This document shows positions 47,421 to 58,980 of a stretch of 64,000 nucleotides of DNA, one piece after another (positions within the stretch are counted from its first letter, which is position 1; every line of letters starts with the position of its first letter). Position numbers and translations under genes: made by a program. The notes under the pieces are model-generated. The model saw only the letters and a list, made by a program, of their open reading frames with translations, had not been told where the DNA came from and made no database searches. The stretch comes from Cyanoderma ruficeps (lineage: Eukaryota; Chordata; Aves; Passeriformes; Timaliidae): assembly GCA_008694505.1 (NCBI GenBank), contig VZDJ01000063.1, positions 3,634,103-3,698,102 on the forward strand, in the 5' to 3' direction.

Positions 47421-50175
47421 GCAGCCAGGATAGGCATGGCGGGATAATTCCTCGTTTGCCATCTGGAGTCACGCGTGTGTGATGAGCCACCGGCGAGGGG
47501 AGAGGGGACGAGGAGGGAATGAGCCTAACCCCAGCTGGGTGTGAGCCGAGCCCATCTGCCTGCTCGTCCTCTGAGGGGGCTTGTTTTGGTCTTTCCAAAG
47601 AACAGGCTCGCCGCGCACGCAGCGACACTGCAGGCTGGCTCAGCACTTCCAGGCTCAGCTCCCGAGTTTTCAGCGCTCCAGCAGGCCCCTGCCCTGCTGC
47701 TCTTCCTCGCTGAGGTGGCAGGGATGGGGTGGGCTCTCCTGGTCCCCGTGCAGAGAGGGGAGGAGGTGACAGCTGGGCCATGTGGGATGCTGTGAGACAC
47801 CAAGTCCCACTTTTGGAATGTGGGCCGTTCCCTCCGAAGTGCAGGAGGCAGCTCTCCCGGGAGATCAGGTGTTGTGAGACTCGTGACTCCACCATGCAAA
47901 TGCTGAAGGCTGTGAATAATCATGTACTTGTGCAGGGAGACTCAGCCCCGCGTGGGTTGGAGCATCCCTCGGCCAGGTGGGAAGCAGCTGGGTCCAGATT
48001 CCTGCTTTCCTGGACTGGTCACCAGCAGTGGGGAGTTAGAGGGAGAGAGGCACTAATCCATACCCTGACAAAGTCCCGTTTTCAAGTCAGCCCCTCTCCA
48101 GTGTTGAGTATTTTTGCTGCCCCATATGAAGTCCGATCTGGAAGCTTGCTGATCCAAGTGCTGGAATTCCCTGGGTTTCCAGCCTGAGGTGTAGCTCGTT
48201 CCCACTTTTCTTGTGCTACTTCCCAACACAAAAACTCTGTTCCTGATCCTGAGAGCCAAGTCCAAGGGAGAATGCGGCAGGGCTCAGCCAGGGCTGCGCC
48301 TCTCCCAGATGGATGTGCGTGATGAGGAGAGCTGCATCCCCCAGGTCTCTGGTGCTAATCTGAGAACTCCTGCCTCATCTGTCAGAGCTGTTTTCTTTTA
48401 AAAAGCAACAACATTTTTATCCCTCTTGTTAGGGGCAGAGCGGTGAATTTATCACCGGGCAGTTGTCAGGTGACTCAGCAGGGCACGGGGGGCTCTGGTG
48501 GCCTTGGCTGCGTGGAGGGCAAGGGCACCCCTGGGTCAGGAGCACAACACACAGGTATGGCTCATGTCAGCAAAGGGCTGCTGCAAGAGCAGCTCCAGCT
48601 GGGAATGTGGGGCAGGAAGGTGGCGGCTCCAGGGTGACCTGCACGCCATGGGAACTGCAGTGCTGCGCCCTGCAGAGATGGGGACAAGACATTTGTGTGG
48701 GTCTGGGGGATTTGGAGCTGGATTTGGTTCCAGCTCATCGCCTTGGCGTGGAGGGCTGCCTGCCCGCCTCCCACGTGCTGGGCAGGAGGTGGCCATGGCA
48801 GGGGGTGGCCGTGGCAGGAGGTGGCCGTGGCCAGGGACCGGGGTGCTCCTTGCCTTGCCACTGATTCCTTCGCCCGCTCCCGGCTCTGCCACCACAGACT
48901 GACGTGCAAGTACAAGGAGTGCCCTGCTCATGTAAATAAACCCAGCTATAAATAGAGAGGGAGAGAAGTGTGAAAACAGTGGGGAATGGATTTCATGAAA
49001 CCAGCAAATTAGTCTGGAGAAACAAGGGTGTGAACTGACAGCCATGCTCCAAACCAAGCCCATATTTCCAGTTTCTTGAGGGATGTTGGTGGGGCCCCTG
49101 TGCTGGGCTCGGCTTGGGGATGCACACACTGGGATCAGAGCTGGGTCCCCTCATCCACCACGGGCTCCTGATGCCTCCCAGGTCGGGCTGTGTTACCATA
49201 GGTGCCATCAATGCCCTTAATTATTTTTCTTTTCCTCTTTGAAATCGTGGCAAAACCCAGGTAAAGACACGGAGATGATCTGGCTGGTGACACGGACTCC
49301 AGCTGGACCAGAACGGATCGTCTCTGTCTGGCTGAGCGAGGGCAGATGGAGCTCTGCCAGCCTTGGGCTGGCTGCTTTGCAGGCAGTGAGTGATGCCTGG
49401 GACTTTTTGGGCGCTTTGAAGGTGGCAGGACCGGCGTGGGAAGGGTGTTGGCCAAGGGGTTTTGCCCTCCTGGGCCACTCCAAACCAGACTGTCAGGAAA
49501 TTGAAGAGCAGCTTGGAGAGCAGAACTGCCCCAGCACAAGGGTCAGCCTCGGCTGGGCCAACCCCCCGTGCAGATCTGCAAGCTTTCACTTCAGGCCTCA
49601 GCACTAGGAGCTGAGTCAGGCTTTTATGAGGTCTTGGAATTTGCTGGGGAAGCAAAGTGCCCGGGAGCTCGCGTGAGCTGGGGCTGGGGGATGCTCTTCC
49701 CTCCTGCCCAGGGCTGTGCCAACATCTGATCCTCCAGGAATGCAATTCCGGGCAGAAGCTGTGGGATGTTTCTCCAACTCCCACATCTTCTGCAAGAGTT
49801 GGGGTTTGGGGTTTTTTTGTTTTTTTTTTGCTTCTTTCCTGAACGTGCATGGGAAGAGGTGGGAAGACCAGCAGCTGCTCAGACCTCTCCCAGTGGGCAA
49901 GGGGAAGACAGCGAGTGCTGGGGACAAAAGGATGTGTCCCCCTCTCTGTGTGAGCCTGTCCCCTCCCGGGCTGGCTGTCATTAGGGGAAGTTCAGTGGCC
50001 CGTTTTCCATGGCTGGCACACTCCGGGGGGAGACAGCCCAGCTGTTTGCACATCTGGCACAGCCAGGTCTTTGCAGGGAGGGTGGGTGGGCTGAGGTGGG
50101 GGAGCACAGGGACATTCCTATTTTCTGCCCATTTTCCATTGAAATGAACCCAAATTCTCTCTTGTCAAGTGGGCT

Positions 50176-51720
50176 GTGCCCAGCAGGGGACAAAGGGGAC
50201 AGGGGGACAAGGAACTGTCACAGTGGGCAAATGGTGTGGAGCAGGAGCAGGGGAGGGACACAGGTGGTGCAATGACAGGAGGAGGTGGCACAGCTGGTGC
50301 TAGAGGTGACACTGGCACTGAGCCGGTGCCAGATGAATGTGACACCAAGCTGTGGTGGTGGCACCGAGCGGTGCAGGATCCTGGCAGAGGTGACAGCAAG
50401 CTGGAGCAGGGGGCAGGTGACATGTCTGTCCCAGGTTGGTGGGGCGGTGACCCTGGACCTCTGCCAGGGCACAGATGGTGGCAGCTGTGTTACCCTGGGG
50501 TGATGTGCAGGACAAGGCTGCAGTGGCACCAAGCAGCTGGCAGGGAGGTGACCCTGGGGTGGGGCAGGGTGGCAGGGACAGATGGCACAGCTGATGTGGA
50601 GCTGCTGCAGGGGGCAGGTGGCTCAGCCCGTGGTAGGGAGGTGACCCTGCCCAGTCACAGACTGTCATTGGAATGCCAGAGAAGCGGTGCATGGCAGCAG
50701 GGGCAGGTGGCAGCTGGGGACAGGGAGGTGACACTGCATCAGGGGAGGGGGCACATCTGGGCACAGGGAGGTGACACTAAGGCTATGCAGGGGCACAGCT
50801 GGGTACAGGAAAGTAATGCTGAGCTGGCACAGAGAATGCATGCGGGGACGGGGAGTGACACTGAGCCGGAAAGTGATGCTGAGGTGGCGCAGGGGACACA
50901 TCTGGAGACAGGAGGGTGATGTTGCACCAAGGCAGGGACACAGCTGGAGACAAGGAGGGAACAGTGAGTAGGTGCAGTGACATTTGGGGAAAGGGAGGTG
51001 ATAATGAGTTGGTGCAGGGGCACATCTGTGCATGGGGGGGTGGCACTGAGCCAGTGCTGTGACACATCTGGGGATGGGGAGGTGCCACCGAGCCAGTACA
51101 GGGGCACATCTGGACACAGGCCGGTGGCATGGTACCAGTGTAGGGACCCCTCTGGGGACGGGAAGGTGACACTGATCTGGTTTGGTGACACATGTGGGGA
51201 CAGAGAGGTGGCACTGAGTAGGTGCAGTGACACATCTGTGGACAGGGAGGTGACACTCAAACAGTGCGGTGACATTTGGGGGTGAGGAGGTGGCACTGAG
51301 CTGGTGCAGGGGCACATCTATGGACGAGGAGGTGGCACTGATCCGGTGCAGTGATGCATCTGGGGTCGGGGAGGTGACACTGAGTAGGCGCGGTGACACA
51401 TCTGGACGCGGGGAGGTGGCATCGAGCCGGTGCAGGGGCACACCTAGACACAGGGAGGTGACACTGTATCGGTGCAGGGGTACACCTGGAGGCAAGGAGG
51501 TGACACCGATCCGGCTCGGTGACACATCTGGGGACGGGAAAGTGGCACCGAGCCGGTGCAGGGGCACACCTAGACACAGGGAGGTGACACTGTACCGGTG
51601 CGGGGCACATCTGGGGACAGGGAGGCGACACTGATCCGGTTCGGTGACACATCTGGGGACGGGGAGGTGGCACTGAAGCGGTGCGGTGGCTCATCTGGGC
51701 ACGGGGAGGTGGCAGCGCGG
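50176..51720. repeat. 42-bp minisatellite upstream of IGSF9B
   Basis: Units read GAGGTGACACTGAGCCGGTG, then CAGGGGCACATCTGGGGACA, then GG, 42 bases in all. They are regular from about 50,725 to 51,715 (around 24 units) and degenerate back to about 50,176. Each unit contains GTGCAGGGGCAC, a small inverted repeat. Units become more CpG-rich toward the promoter. Forty-two is a multiple of three, so single frames give a 14-residue periodic translation on both strands (artefact). The array stops about 460 bases before the IGSF9B start codon. Confidence 0.92.
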
Positions 51721-52010
51721 GGCCCCAGGCGGGCGCGGGGCGGTGCGGGTCCCGGCGGGTGTCCGTGCGGGGAGGTGACCGTCCGGCGGAGGTGACCGCG
51801 CCGCTCCCGGCAGTGCGCATGATACTGCGGCGCAGGGGCTCCGTGCGCGCCAACCCACCTTGAACCGGCCCGGGCCGCGGCGGCGGCCAATCACCGCCCA
51901 CTCCGCCGGGGCGCGGCCAATGGGCGGCGGGCGGGGGCGGTGCCGAGCCGCTAAAGGGCGCAGGCTAGGCTGCACCGCGCGGCGGAGCGCAGGTGCGGCG
52001 CGACGCGGGG

Positions 52011-52052
52011 ATGGGCGCGGGCATGGGCGCAGCGGCGGGCGGCCGGCCCTGA
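52011..52052 (+). promoter_or_regulatory. Upstream ORF 1 in IGSF9B leader
   Basis: ATG at 52,011 opens 13 codons and ends at TGA 52,050-52,052; a second in-frame ATG lies at 52,023. It counts only if the transcript starts upstream of it. Confidence 0.4.
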
Positions 52053-52153
52053 GCCGCCCCTCCGGCCCCGCCAGCCCCGCCGAGCCCTGCCCGGCCACGG
52101 CCAGCCCGGCCCGGCCCCGCCCCGCCCCGGCCGGGCCGCCCGGCGGGCGGAAG

Positions 52154-52177
52154 ATGCTGCGCACCGGGGGCCGGTAG
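52154..52177 (+). promoter_or_regulatory. Upstream ORF 2 in IGSF9B leader
   Basis: ATG-CTG-CGC-ACC-GGG-GGC-CGG-TAG: a seven-codon ORF that ends four bases before the IGSF9B ATG at 52,182. It should lie in the mRNA leader for any start site in the CpG island. Reinitiation or leaky scanning would be needed for the main ORF. Confidence 0.55.
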
Positions 52178-52181
52178 TACT

Positions 52182-52245
52182 ATGATTTGGTATGTGGCCG
52201 CTTTGGTAGCAAGTGTGCTCGGCGCCCGCGGGCTGCCCGTCCAAG
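52182..52245 (+). CDS. IGSF9B: IGSF9B coding exon 1 (signal peptide)
   Basis: The ATG at 52,182 starts MIWYVAALVASVLGARG, a typical signal peptide (hydrophobic core about residues 3-14) and close to the known IGSF9B N-terminus (MIWYVA...). The exon holds 21 codons plus one base and ends at a consensus donor GTGAGT (52,246), a phase-1 intron as is usual between a signal exon and an Ig domain. The start has A at -3. IGSF9B (Turtle homologue B) is a single-pass neuronal adhesion protein with five Ig and two fibronectin III domains, found at inhibitory synapses. Assignment to IGSF9B and not the paralogue IGSF9 rests on this N-terminus and on the exon 2-4 sequences. Confidence 0.95.
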
Positions 52246-53065
52246 GTGAGTGCGGCCGCGGGGTGTTCTCCGCCGGGGTGAGCCCGGGAGGGGCGCGCCG
52301 GGGTCTGCGGGGCGGCGGCGGGGCCGCCTCTGCGTGTCACCCCCCCCCTCCCGGTGTAGCGGATGCGGCGGGGGGGATGCGCATGGACCGGGAGGGATGC
52401 GCGCACCGGGAGGAGGGGGGGGGGCATCACGTCCCGGGGAGAGGGAACGGGGAAGGGGCTGGGGAGGAGGGTAGGAGGGGGAACTGCGGCTGCGAAGGGG
52501 GTTTGCGGGGTTCGCGTCTTCCCCGCTGCCGGTGCGGGGACCGAGCGCTTCCCGCTGCGGCGGGGCGCTGGCGATTCCTTCATCCCCCGCTGCCGGGGGG
52601 AGCCGGGAGCGCCCGGCGCATCCTCCCTCCGCAGGCGCTCGGCGGGGCTGGCTGTGACCTCCCCGAGGGCAGCGGCTGCAGCTGGGGAAGTTCGGGAAGC
52701 CGCGGTGCGGCGGAGCCTGTGCCCAGGGGTTGGAAATTCCCATTGGGAGAAGGCAAGCGGGTGCGGGTCCCGGCGGGGGGGAGCACGGCTGGCTGAGTGT
52801 TCCCCTTGATCAGGGATGGGCAAGCTTTTCTGCGCATTCGGATTTCTTCTCTCATCCTGAGGAAGCGCCTGCGGCAGTTCCGGGGGGTGCGGGCAGCGTT
52901 TGCCCTTCCCTGCAAGGGTAGCCCGGCTGGGCAAGGAGAGATGCGGGAGGGATTCGTCGCCTTCCCCTGCAGCGCCCCGGCTGCGGGTTTGGGGGTGACT
53001 TTGCTCCCACCCCCCCCGCCCAGGAGAGGCTGCCCTCCTTCTCCCCCCACTGCAGGCTGGCTGCT

Positions 53066-53110
53066 GTGCTTTGGTAAACTGAGGCACAGGGTTGTCCAAG
53101 GTCAGGACGG
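53066..53110 (+). repeat. MIR-core-like fragment
   Basis: TAAACTGAGGCACAGGGTTG followed by TCCAAGGTCAGGA resembles the MIR/CORE-SINE core (GAAACTGAGGCACAGAG... CCAAGGTCAC). It is short and diverged, so the assignment is tentative. Confidence 0.4.
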
Positions 53111-56100
53111 AGACGGCAGCAAGGAATAACCCTCATTTTCCCTCTCCGGCTTCTTTCCCCTCAGCTGCCAGCCCCCTCCCACTTCTCCGAGCCATCCCTG
53201 CAGGTAGAGGGGAGCTGCCTGCCGCTGGTGCAGCACCGTCCCCCATTTCTGCCGCTGGTTCCTCACTGGGCACATGGTTGTCCCTGCGCCCCGGTGGTCC
53301 TTACCCGGGATGAGACCCTGGAGCCGTGCCCTGGGTGTCACCCACCCTGCCCGTGGGAATGCGGTGGCTGCCGGCAGCAAGCGATGCCTGGCTGGCAGCC
53401 ACCACCCCTCCCCTCCCCGTGGTGTGGGGGATGCCGCCTCGGGGGGCACGGGTGGGCTGGGAGGGGGCCACGTGCCGGGGTGCTGCAGCCCCCCCCAGTT
53501 CACAGCGCCCCTCGAGCCCACTGGGTCACATCTGTGCCGTGCCACAGTCCCTTGTCCTCCTCGCCGGGCAGGCGGCTCCTGGAGGGCGGGGGGGTGTGTG
53601 TCAGGACGGGGCTGTCCTCTCGCGGGGGTCAGGATGGGGCTGCCCCATTTGGGGGTCCGTAGCCCCTCTTACTGAGCCGTGGCCGGCTGCTGCCTGCCCG
53701 AGCTGCGTGCTGCAGTGTGGTGAGGCAGTGTTTGCAGCAGCGGCTGGTTACAGGGATGCTCTGCCGGGGAGAGGAGCAGAGCAGCGCGTTCGGCTCCTGG
53801 GAACTTGGAAATACCCCGGAGCCGCTCGGATGGAGCTCGGGAACTAGTGCCGGAGTGGGTGGGTGCCGGGAAGCCCCGGCACGGGGGTGCTGTGCGTGTG
53901 GAGCAGCGTGTACGTGATGAATGAGCGTGCCGTGAGTAATGCGTGGGTGGGTGCCGGGGGAGGGGGTGCTGCGGGCCGGCGTGGCCCCCGCAGGGGCAGG
54001 GGGCCCACGGGACTCTGCCCAGCTGCTGCAACCCTTTGGTCCCAGCACCGTCCCGTCCTCCTGGGGAGTTGTCACCCTGCATTGCTTGGGGACGGGGCTT
54101 TGGAGGAGAGCTGGGGCTCACTGTGTGCTGGTGCCCTCGCTGGGGCTTTTCCTCTTGCCGTGGCCTTCCTCCCACACCACTTCCTCTTCGCTGAGCTGAG
54201 AAGCAGCGGTGCTGGCCCTGGGCAGCCTTCTTGCCTGGCTCTCCAAGGGCTTTCCAGGCGTTAATCGGCTCAGAGAGGGAAGGAGGGTGTGTTATCCTCT
54301 CTTATGCCATGGGGGAGGAGAGCCAGGACATGACCGCGCCGGGAGTGGGTGTCAGAGGAGGGATCCGGCCTCCTGGCATTCCCAGCAGTGCCGTCACACC
54401 GAGGGGCTTTTCCTCCCTCTCCCACAAGCGTGTGACGCTGTGGCACCACACAGTGAGTGGGGATGCTCGTGGATCCAGCAGGAGGGTTTGCAGAGGGAGG
54501 ATTCGGCTCTGCCAGCCCCGGGCGAGGGCTCCTTGAAGAGGTTCCCTGGACGCGGCGGCGGGCGGTGCTGCTGGCGCTGACCTTGGCGGGTTGGAGTGGC
54601 TCGGTGTGGCAGTGCCAGCGCCGCATCCCCTGCTCACTCCCGGCGTAGAGCTCTTGGGTTTTGCCTCTTTGGCCGTGGAGGAGTCTGGACCGGGAGCCGC
54701 TGGATTTGGCACGTGCGGCTTTGGCCCCGCTGTCTTCTGGCAAGGGGATGGTTTGGCACCGGGAACAGCCAAGGGCGTTGGCCGGGCTCCCATTTCCATC
54801 ATTCCCTGGAGGTTTGCTGCTCCTCTGGACCTGTTGGATGGGAGCGCGCGGGGCAGGGAGGGATGTGAGCGTCTCGGTCGATGACTTGGCTTGCCGGAGG
54901 GTCCTTGCGGCGCTGCTTTGCCGGCTCACTTGCCTTTTGACTTGGAAGATGCGGCTTTGCTGGTGATGGGTGAACCCTGCATTTCCTCTCCAGGGCTGTG
55001 GCAGGGTGGCACAGCTCCCATTCACCTCTGGTCCCTCTGTCTTGGAGGTTGTGCCTTCGTGCTGGATGAGAAGCTCTGCAGATGGGCAGGCAGTGGGTCC
55101 AACCCCGCACCGTGCCGATGGAGGAGTCCTTCCCTTTCCTTTTCCCTGCAGTAGGAATCTCCCGAGCTGGGAGCCCTGAGCGACCAGCTGGCCTTTGGAA
55201 AAACAACTCCTTTTCCTCCCGCTCCTCCATGGAGAGGCTGGCGTTGGTGGGAAGGCTGCCTGAGCCAGGAACAGCGTGATTCAGGAGCTGCTGGCGGGCA
55301 GCTCGGAGCGCTGCCTGCATCCCAGTTTCCTGTTGGAGGGCTGGGAAGGCATCGGGATGGTACCCACTGCTCCACGGGGAGGGTGATGCCAGCCTGCACG
55401 GGGGTACCGGTGTGATGTGGGGCTGGGCTGGGGGCACAGCACCCTGGCAGCGCTCTCCTTGCTGCAGGACCTCTCCTTTGAGATGGGTTCGGTGCTCCAG
55501 CTCCCACCACAGCTGCTTGTTCGGCCCCGCGGTGCGCAGAGGGAGCTCACAGGGAGCACACAGGTAGCTGCTGGTCGTTGCTGGGAGATGATGCCTCCCA
55601 CGAGGCAGCTGCCAACACTGGATGCTCAATACCGGGCTGGTGGCTATTAGAGGGAGGGGACACAAGGGACACCCAGGTAGGAGTAAGGTGATCTCAGGGA
55701 AGTGATTTTCTTTCCTGCTCCATCTCCGTGCCTCTCAGAGCACCAAGCTGTGCTCCCACGTGCTTGCAGAGCCGCTGCCTGGCCAGGCACGTTCCCACCT
55801 GTGCCATTCCAGGGAGAAAGGACCCACTGTGGGGCGGCATCCCATGCATGCATTCCCCTTGGGATGCCAGGGCAGCTGCCTGCCTGCCTGGGGAGGGTGG
55901 TGGTGGTCCCACAGGACACCCCTTGTGCCCAGGGATGGGGTTCTGAGTCCCCATCCCACTGTGAATGGGGCACCAAGCCACCCCTCAGAGCTGCTAATCC
56001 TTCTCCTCCCTGGCCCGGCGTGACCTTGAGGCATGTCACTTGACCTGCGCATCGCCCTCCATCCATCTGGAAAATCGGGTTTAAAACGCAGGAATCGCAC

Positions 56101-58869
56101 TGAAAGCCCAGATGCTGCTTTCCAGCTGGGGGAGGGGGTGAGGGCTGAGCTCCCAACCCCGGGGCTTCTCCCCACCAGAGGACAGGCAGATGCTTTTGGG
56201 AGGCTCTGGATACCCCAAGATAGGCAAAGGGACTGGGTTTGTAATGGGAGGTGCAACCCTCACTGAGATATTTAGGGGGCTACAGAGGTGGGGGGACAGG
56301 CAGTCTCCCAGCATCTCACACCCTGCCTTGGCAGCCGGGGTCCCTGCAGCACGCTGTCCCTGTCCCCCACCCTGGGCTGCAGCCGTCCCCCTCTTCATTT
56401 CATGGCAATGGCTGCCTGCTCTCCTTCCCTGCTGGCCTCCATATGCCACGCTGGTGGCCTTGTCCTCAGAGATCCCTGCCATATCCTGCCTCCACCGATG
56501 GGAGCGGGATGTGTCAGAGCACATCTCATCTCGGCTCACCAGGGAGGAGAGGTCTGCAGGCTCCGGGCCTTGTGCCTGCTCCCTCAGCCGTCCCCAGGGG
56601 GGCACAGGGTGGGGATGAGTGCCAGGGGTGTGGGGCAGCACTGGAGATGGATAGTGGTGCCTCTGTTAGCGGGCTGCAAGGCGATGGTGGGTCAGGACAG
56701 GATGCCCTCTCTGCCTCAGGGCATGGGTGTCCACTGTGCCGGGCAGGAAAACCTTCCCAGGCGTTAATTCCTTTGGAAACCTCTCTGCCATGGCCATGCC
56801 CTTCTCACAAAGCACCTGCAGGAAGGGTCCTGCCTCAGCGAGTGCAGCAGAGATGCTGCATGCCTTCAGCTTCACTCTGGCACCTTCCACCTCTGCCCTG
56901 AGGACCGGAGGAACTGGATGCCCAGATCCAGGTGAGGGTCTCCCCATCCTTGGCATCGCCATCCTGGGAAGCCCCGCGGTGGCACCGTCTCAGTGGCGGC
57001 AGCCTTCCCTCCTCTCCCTTTGGGATGCTGTTCAACTCCACCTCCGCATCTTGTATTCTTGCCTCCTGGCACGCGGCGTGCTTTTATTTTTCCTGGATCT
57101 GCTTGGATGACGAAGCCTGTTGATTACTTGTTTTTCTTTACGAGGCATCCCCCAGCTTCACGTGAGCTCCTGCACCGAGGCGGATTTGGGGTTCTCATCC
57201 CCGCTGCCGCTCCCTGATGTTGACCCCGTTTCCAAACCGCAGATTCAGCCTTGAAACCTCTCTGAACTTGGCTGGGAAAATCAAGTGGGTTTAAAAATAC
57301 CCCGTCTATTTGTGCTCTGTTTCTTCTGGCATCTGCGGGTTGTTTTCAAGCGTTTCCCTACAAATGTGGGGGTGAGAAAACACTTCGAATCGAGAGCTGC
57401 AGTCTCCATTGCTCGCTTTCTTCATGGCCTGGACTCGGAAGGAAAACCTGGTCAGGGTTGGGACCACAGGGTTGGTGGGTTGGGAAGTTGAGGAGACCCA
57501 AAGAGGGTTCGTGAGACGTCTCCCCGTTGCCTTCCTGGCGGTCTGGCAGTGGGGACAGGAGGGCATGGGGCCGGTAGCGGGGCGGGTGGCAGCTGGGGAG
57601 AGCCGGGGGCCGGTTCTCCGCCGTGGATGCCAGTCGGCCGTGCGCTGGGGAGGTGATGCTCAGCCGTGCGTGCAATTCCCCACCGGCCTTGCGATCAGAC
57701 ACCGGCGCTGCGAGCTGCCGGGGATGACCTATTTTCCTGCGCCCGGGCAGCCCCGGCCAGGCGTGGGTCCGGCTGGCTCGTCCCCTCCCTGGGGGCGTCA
57801 CCCACCGCTCCGCCAGGGAGCCAGTCAGGGGATCCTGGTGTAGCGTCACACCCTGGCGCCCATCCCCAGGGTGTCTGGGTGGCCTCTTGGGCAGCGAGCT
57901 TGCTCCAGCTGGGCAAACATCAGCATTCCAGGCTCCAGTTTGGTGGAGAGGTGCTGGAAACCAAGATTCCCTCTTGGTAGCCCAGGAGCTGGAGCGCTGG
58001 GGTAGGTGGGGGGGGCTTGGGAAAGGGGTTTGGGTGCTGCTATTTCCATCTTCTCCTGCTGGTGGGTAGAGGGTGTCACTTTGAAGGTGACAAGGTGCCG
58101 GGGACCTGCTCGCTCGGGCGAGGCGGCCGGGGAAGCGCGTCCTTGGATGCTCTTGAGCAGCACGTGACAGCTCTGTCCCCGATCACGGCGCAGCAGGACC
58201 ATGGGCAGGGATGGGGGGGTTCCAGCCCTGCAGCGCAGCCCCCCCCCCTCACCCTCCCGGATGGGCACAGCGGGGTCAGGACGGGTTCTTACAGCTCAGT
58301 GCCGGGGTGGCAGGGGAGGGCTGACACCGTCCCTGCTGACAGGGTGCGAACGGGAGCTCATCGGCGATGCAGCGCTAACGAGGGATGGAAAGGTGCAAGA
58401 GTGTTGTCGAGGCGGTGCAAAGCGTGTGCGGGGGTGTGCGAGCACACGCACGTGTGTGCTCAGCGATCCCCCCCCCCCCGCCGGGGTCCGGGCGGATCCG
58501 TGGCCGTGCAGGATGCCCGGCTCTGCAGGACCCCCAGAGCAGAGCCGGGTGCCTGCAGTGGGTGTGCAATGCAGCATCTGCTCCTTGCAGATGGCTCGCA
58601 GCTCTGCACCCCGGCATCACCCACCCCGCGGCCACCAGCCAGCCCTCCCAGTTAAAGAGCCACCCGTGCCCGGTTTGCGGGGGGCGTGGGGGGCTGAGGA
58701 CTCTTGGGTGACCATCGGGCTGTGACCCTCTGCGGGGACACACCTTGTGCGTGCCATCTGCGAGCTGCGGCCGGCTCTGCCCGCTGCCCTTCCCGCGGGG
58801 ACACTGGGCTGGTGGGCCCGTGGGGTGGCACATCACGGGCCTCTCGCCGGTACGCGCTTGTGCCAGAGC

Positions 58870-58980
58870 CAAAAATAGCCGGTGATGCTCGGTGATGCTC
58901 GGCTCCCGCGGCGGGGAAGCGGTGATGTCACTCGCCGCCAATCACCGGCGGCCCCGAGGAGCAGCGCGGAGGAGTGGGAA
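58870..58980 (+). promoter_or_regulatory. IGSF9B: Possible internal promoter or enhancer in IGSF9B intron 1
   Basis: A compact cluster: AAAAATAG MEF2-like site at 58,871-58,878, a perfect tandem GGTGATGCTC duplication (58,881-58,900), a CRE-like TGATGTCAC (58,923-58,931) and a CCAAT box (58,938-58,942) followed by GC-rich CpG sequence. It lies about 1 kb upstream of exon 2. Alternative first-exon use would skip the signal peptide unless a new one is supplied; none was recognised. Confidence 0.3.

Larger units (their letters stand above)
42776..50175. other. Intergenic, no gene recognised
   Basis: Unique sequence without recognised exons. It contains a CpG-rich patch with an AT-balanced core (43,140-43,450) and an AT-balanced island (47,170-47,420). 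A short T-rich run lies at 49,811-49,830, and a MIR-like motif at 46,543. Open frames are GC-driven and without domains. Confidence 0.5.
51721..52181 (+). promoter_or_regulatory. IGSF9B: IGSF9B promoter and 5' leader, CpG island
   Basis: Very high CpG density, two CCAAT boxes (51,887-51,891 and 51,917-51,921) each followed by GC-box sequence (GGGCGGCGGGCGGGGGCGG from 51,922), and a CTAAAG weak TATA-like site at 51,951. Transcription probably starts around 51,970-52,000, giving a leader of about 200 bases. The start is an estimate. No intron is needed between this region and exon 1. Confidence 0.6.

Noticed and set aside
50176..51901. Long plus and minus open frames with Cys/Pro-rich 14-residue repeats
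   Set aside because: Artefact of the 42-bp minisatellite whose period is a multiple of three.
51951..53099. 382-codon minus-strand frame across IGSF9B exon 1
   Set aside because: Antisense of a CpG island; Arg/Pro/Ala/Gly-rich low-complexity translation. The plus strand has a clear real exon.
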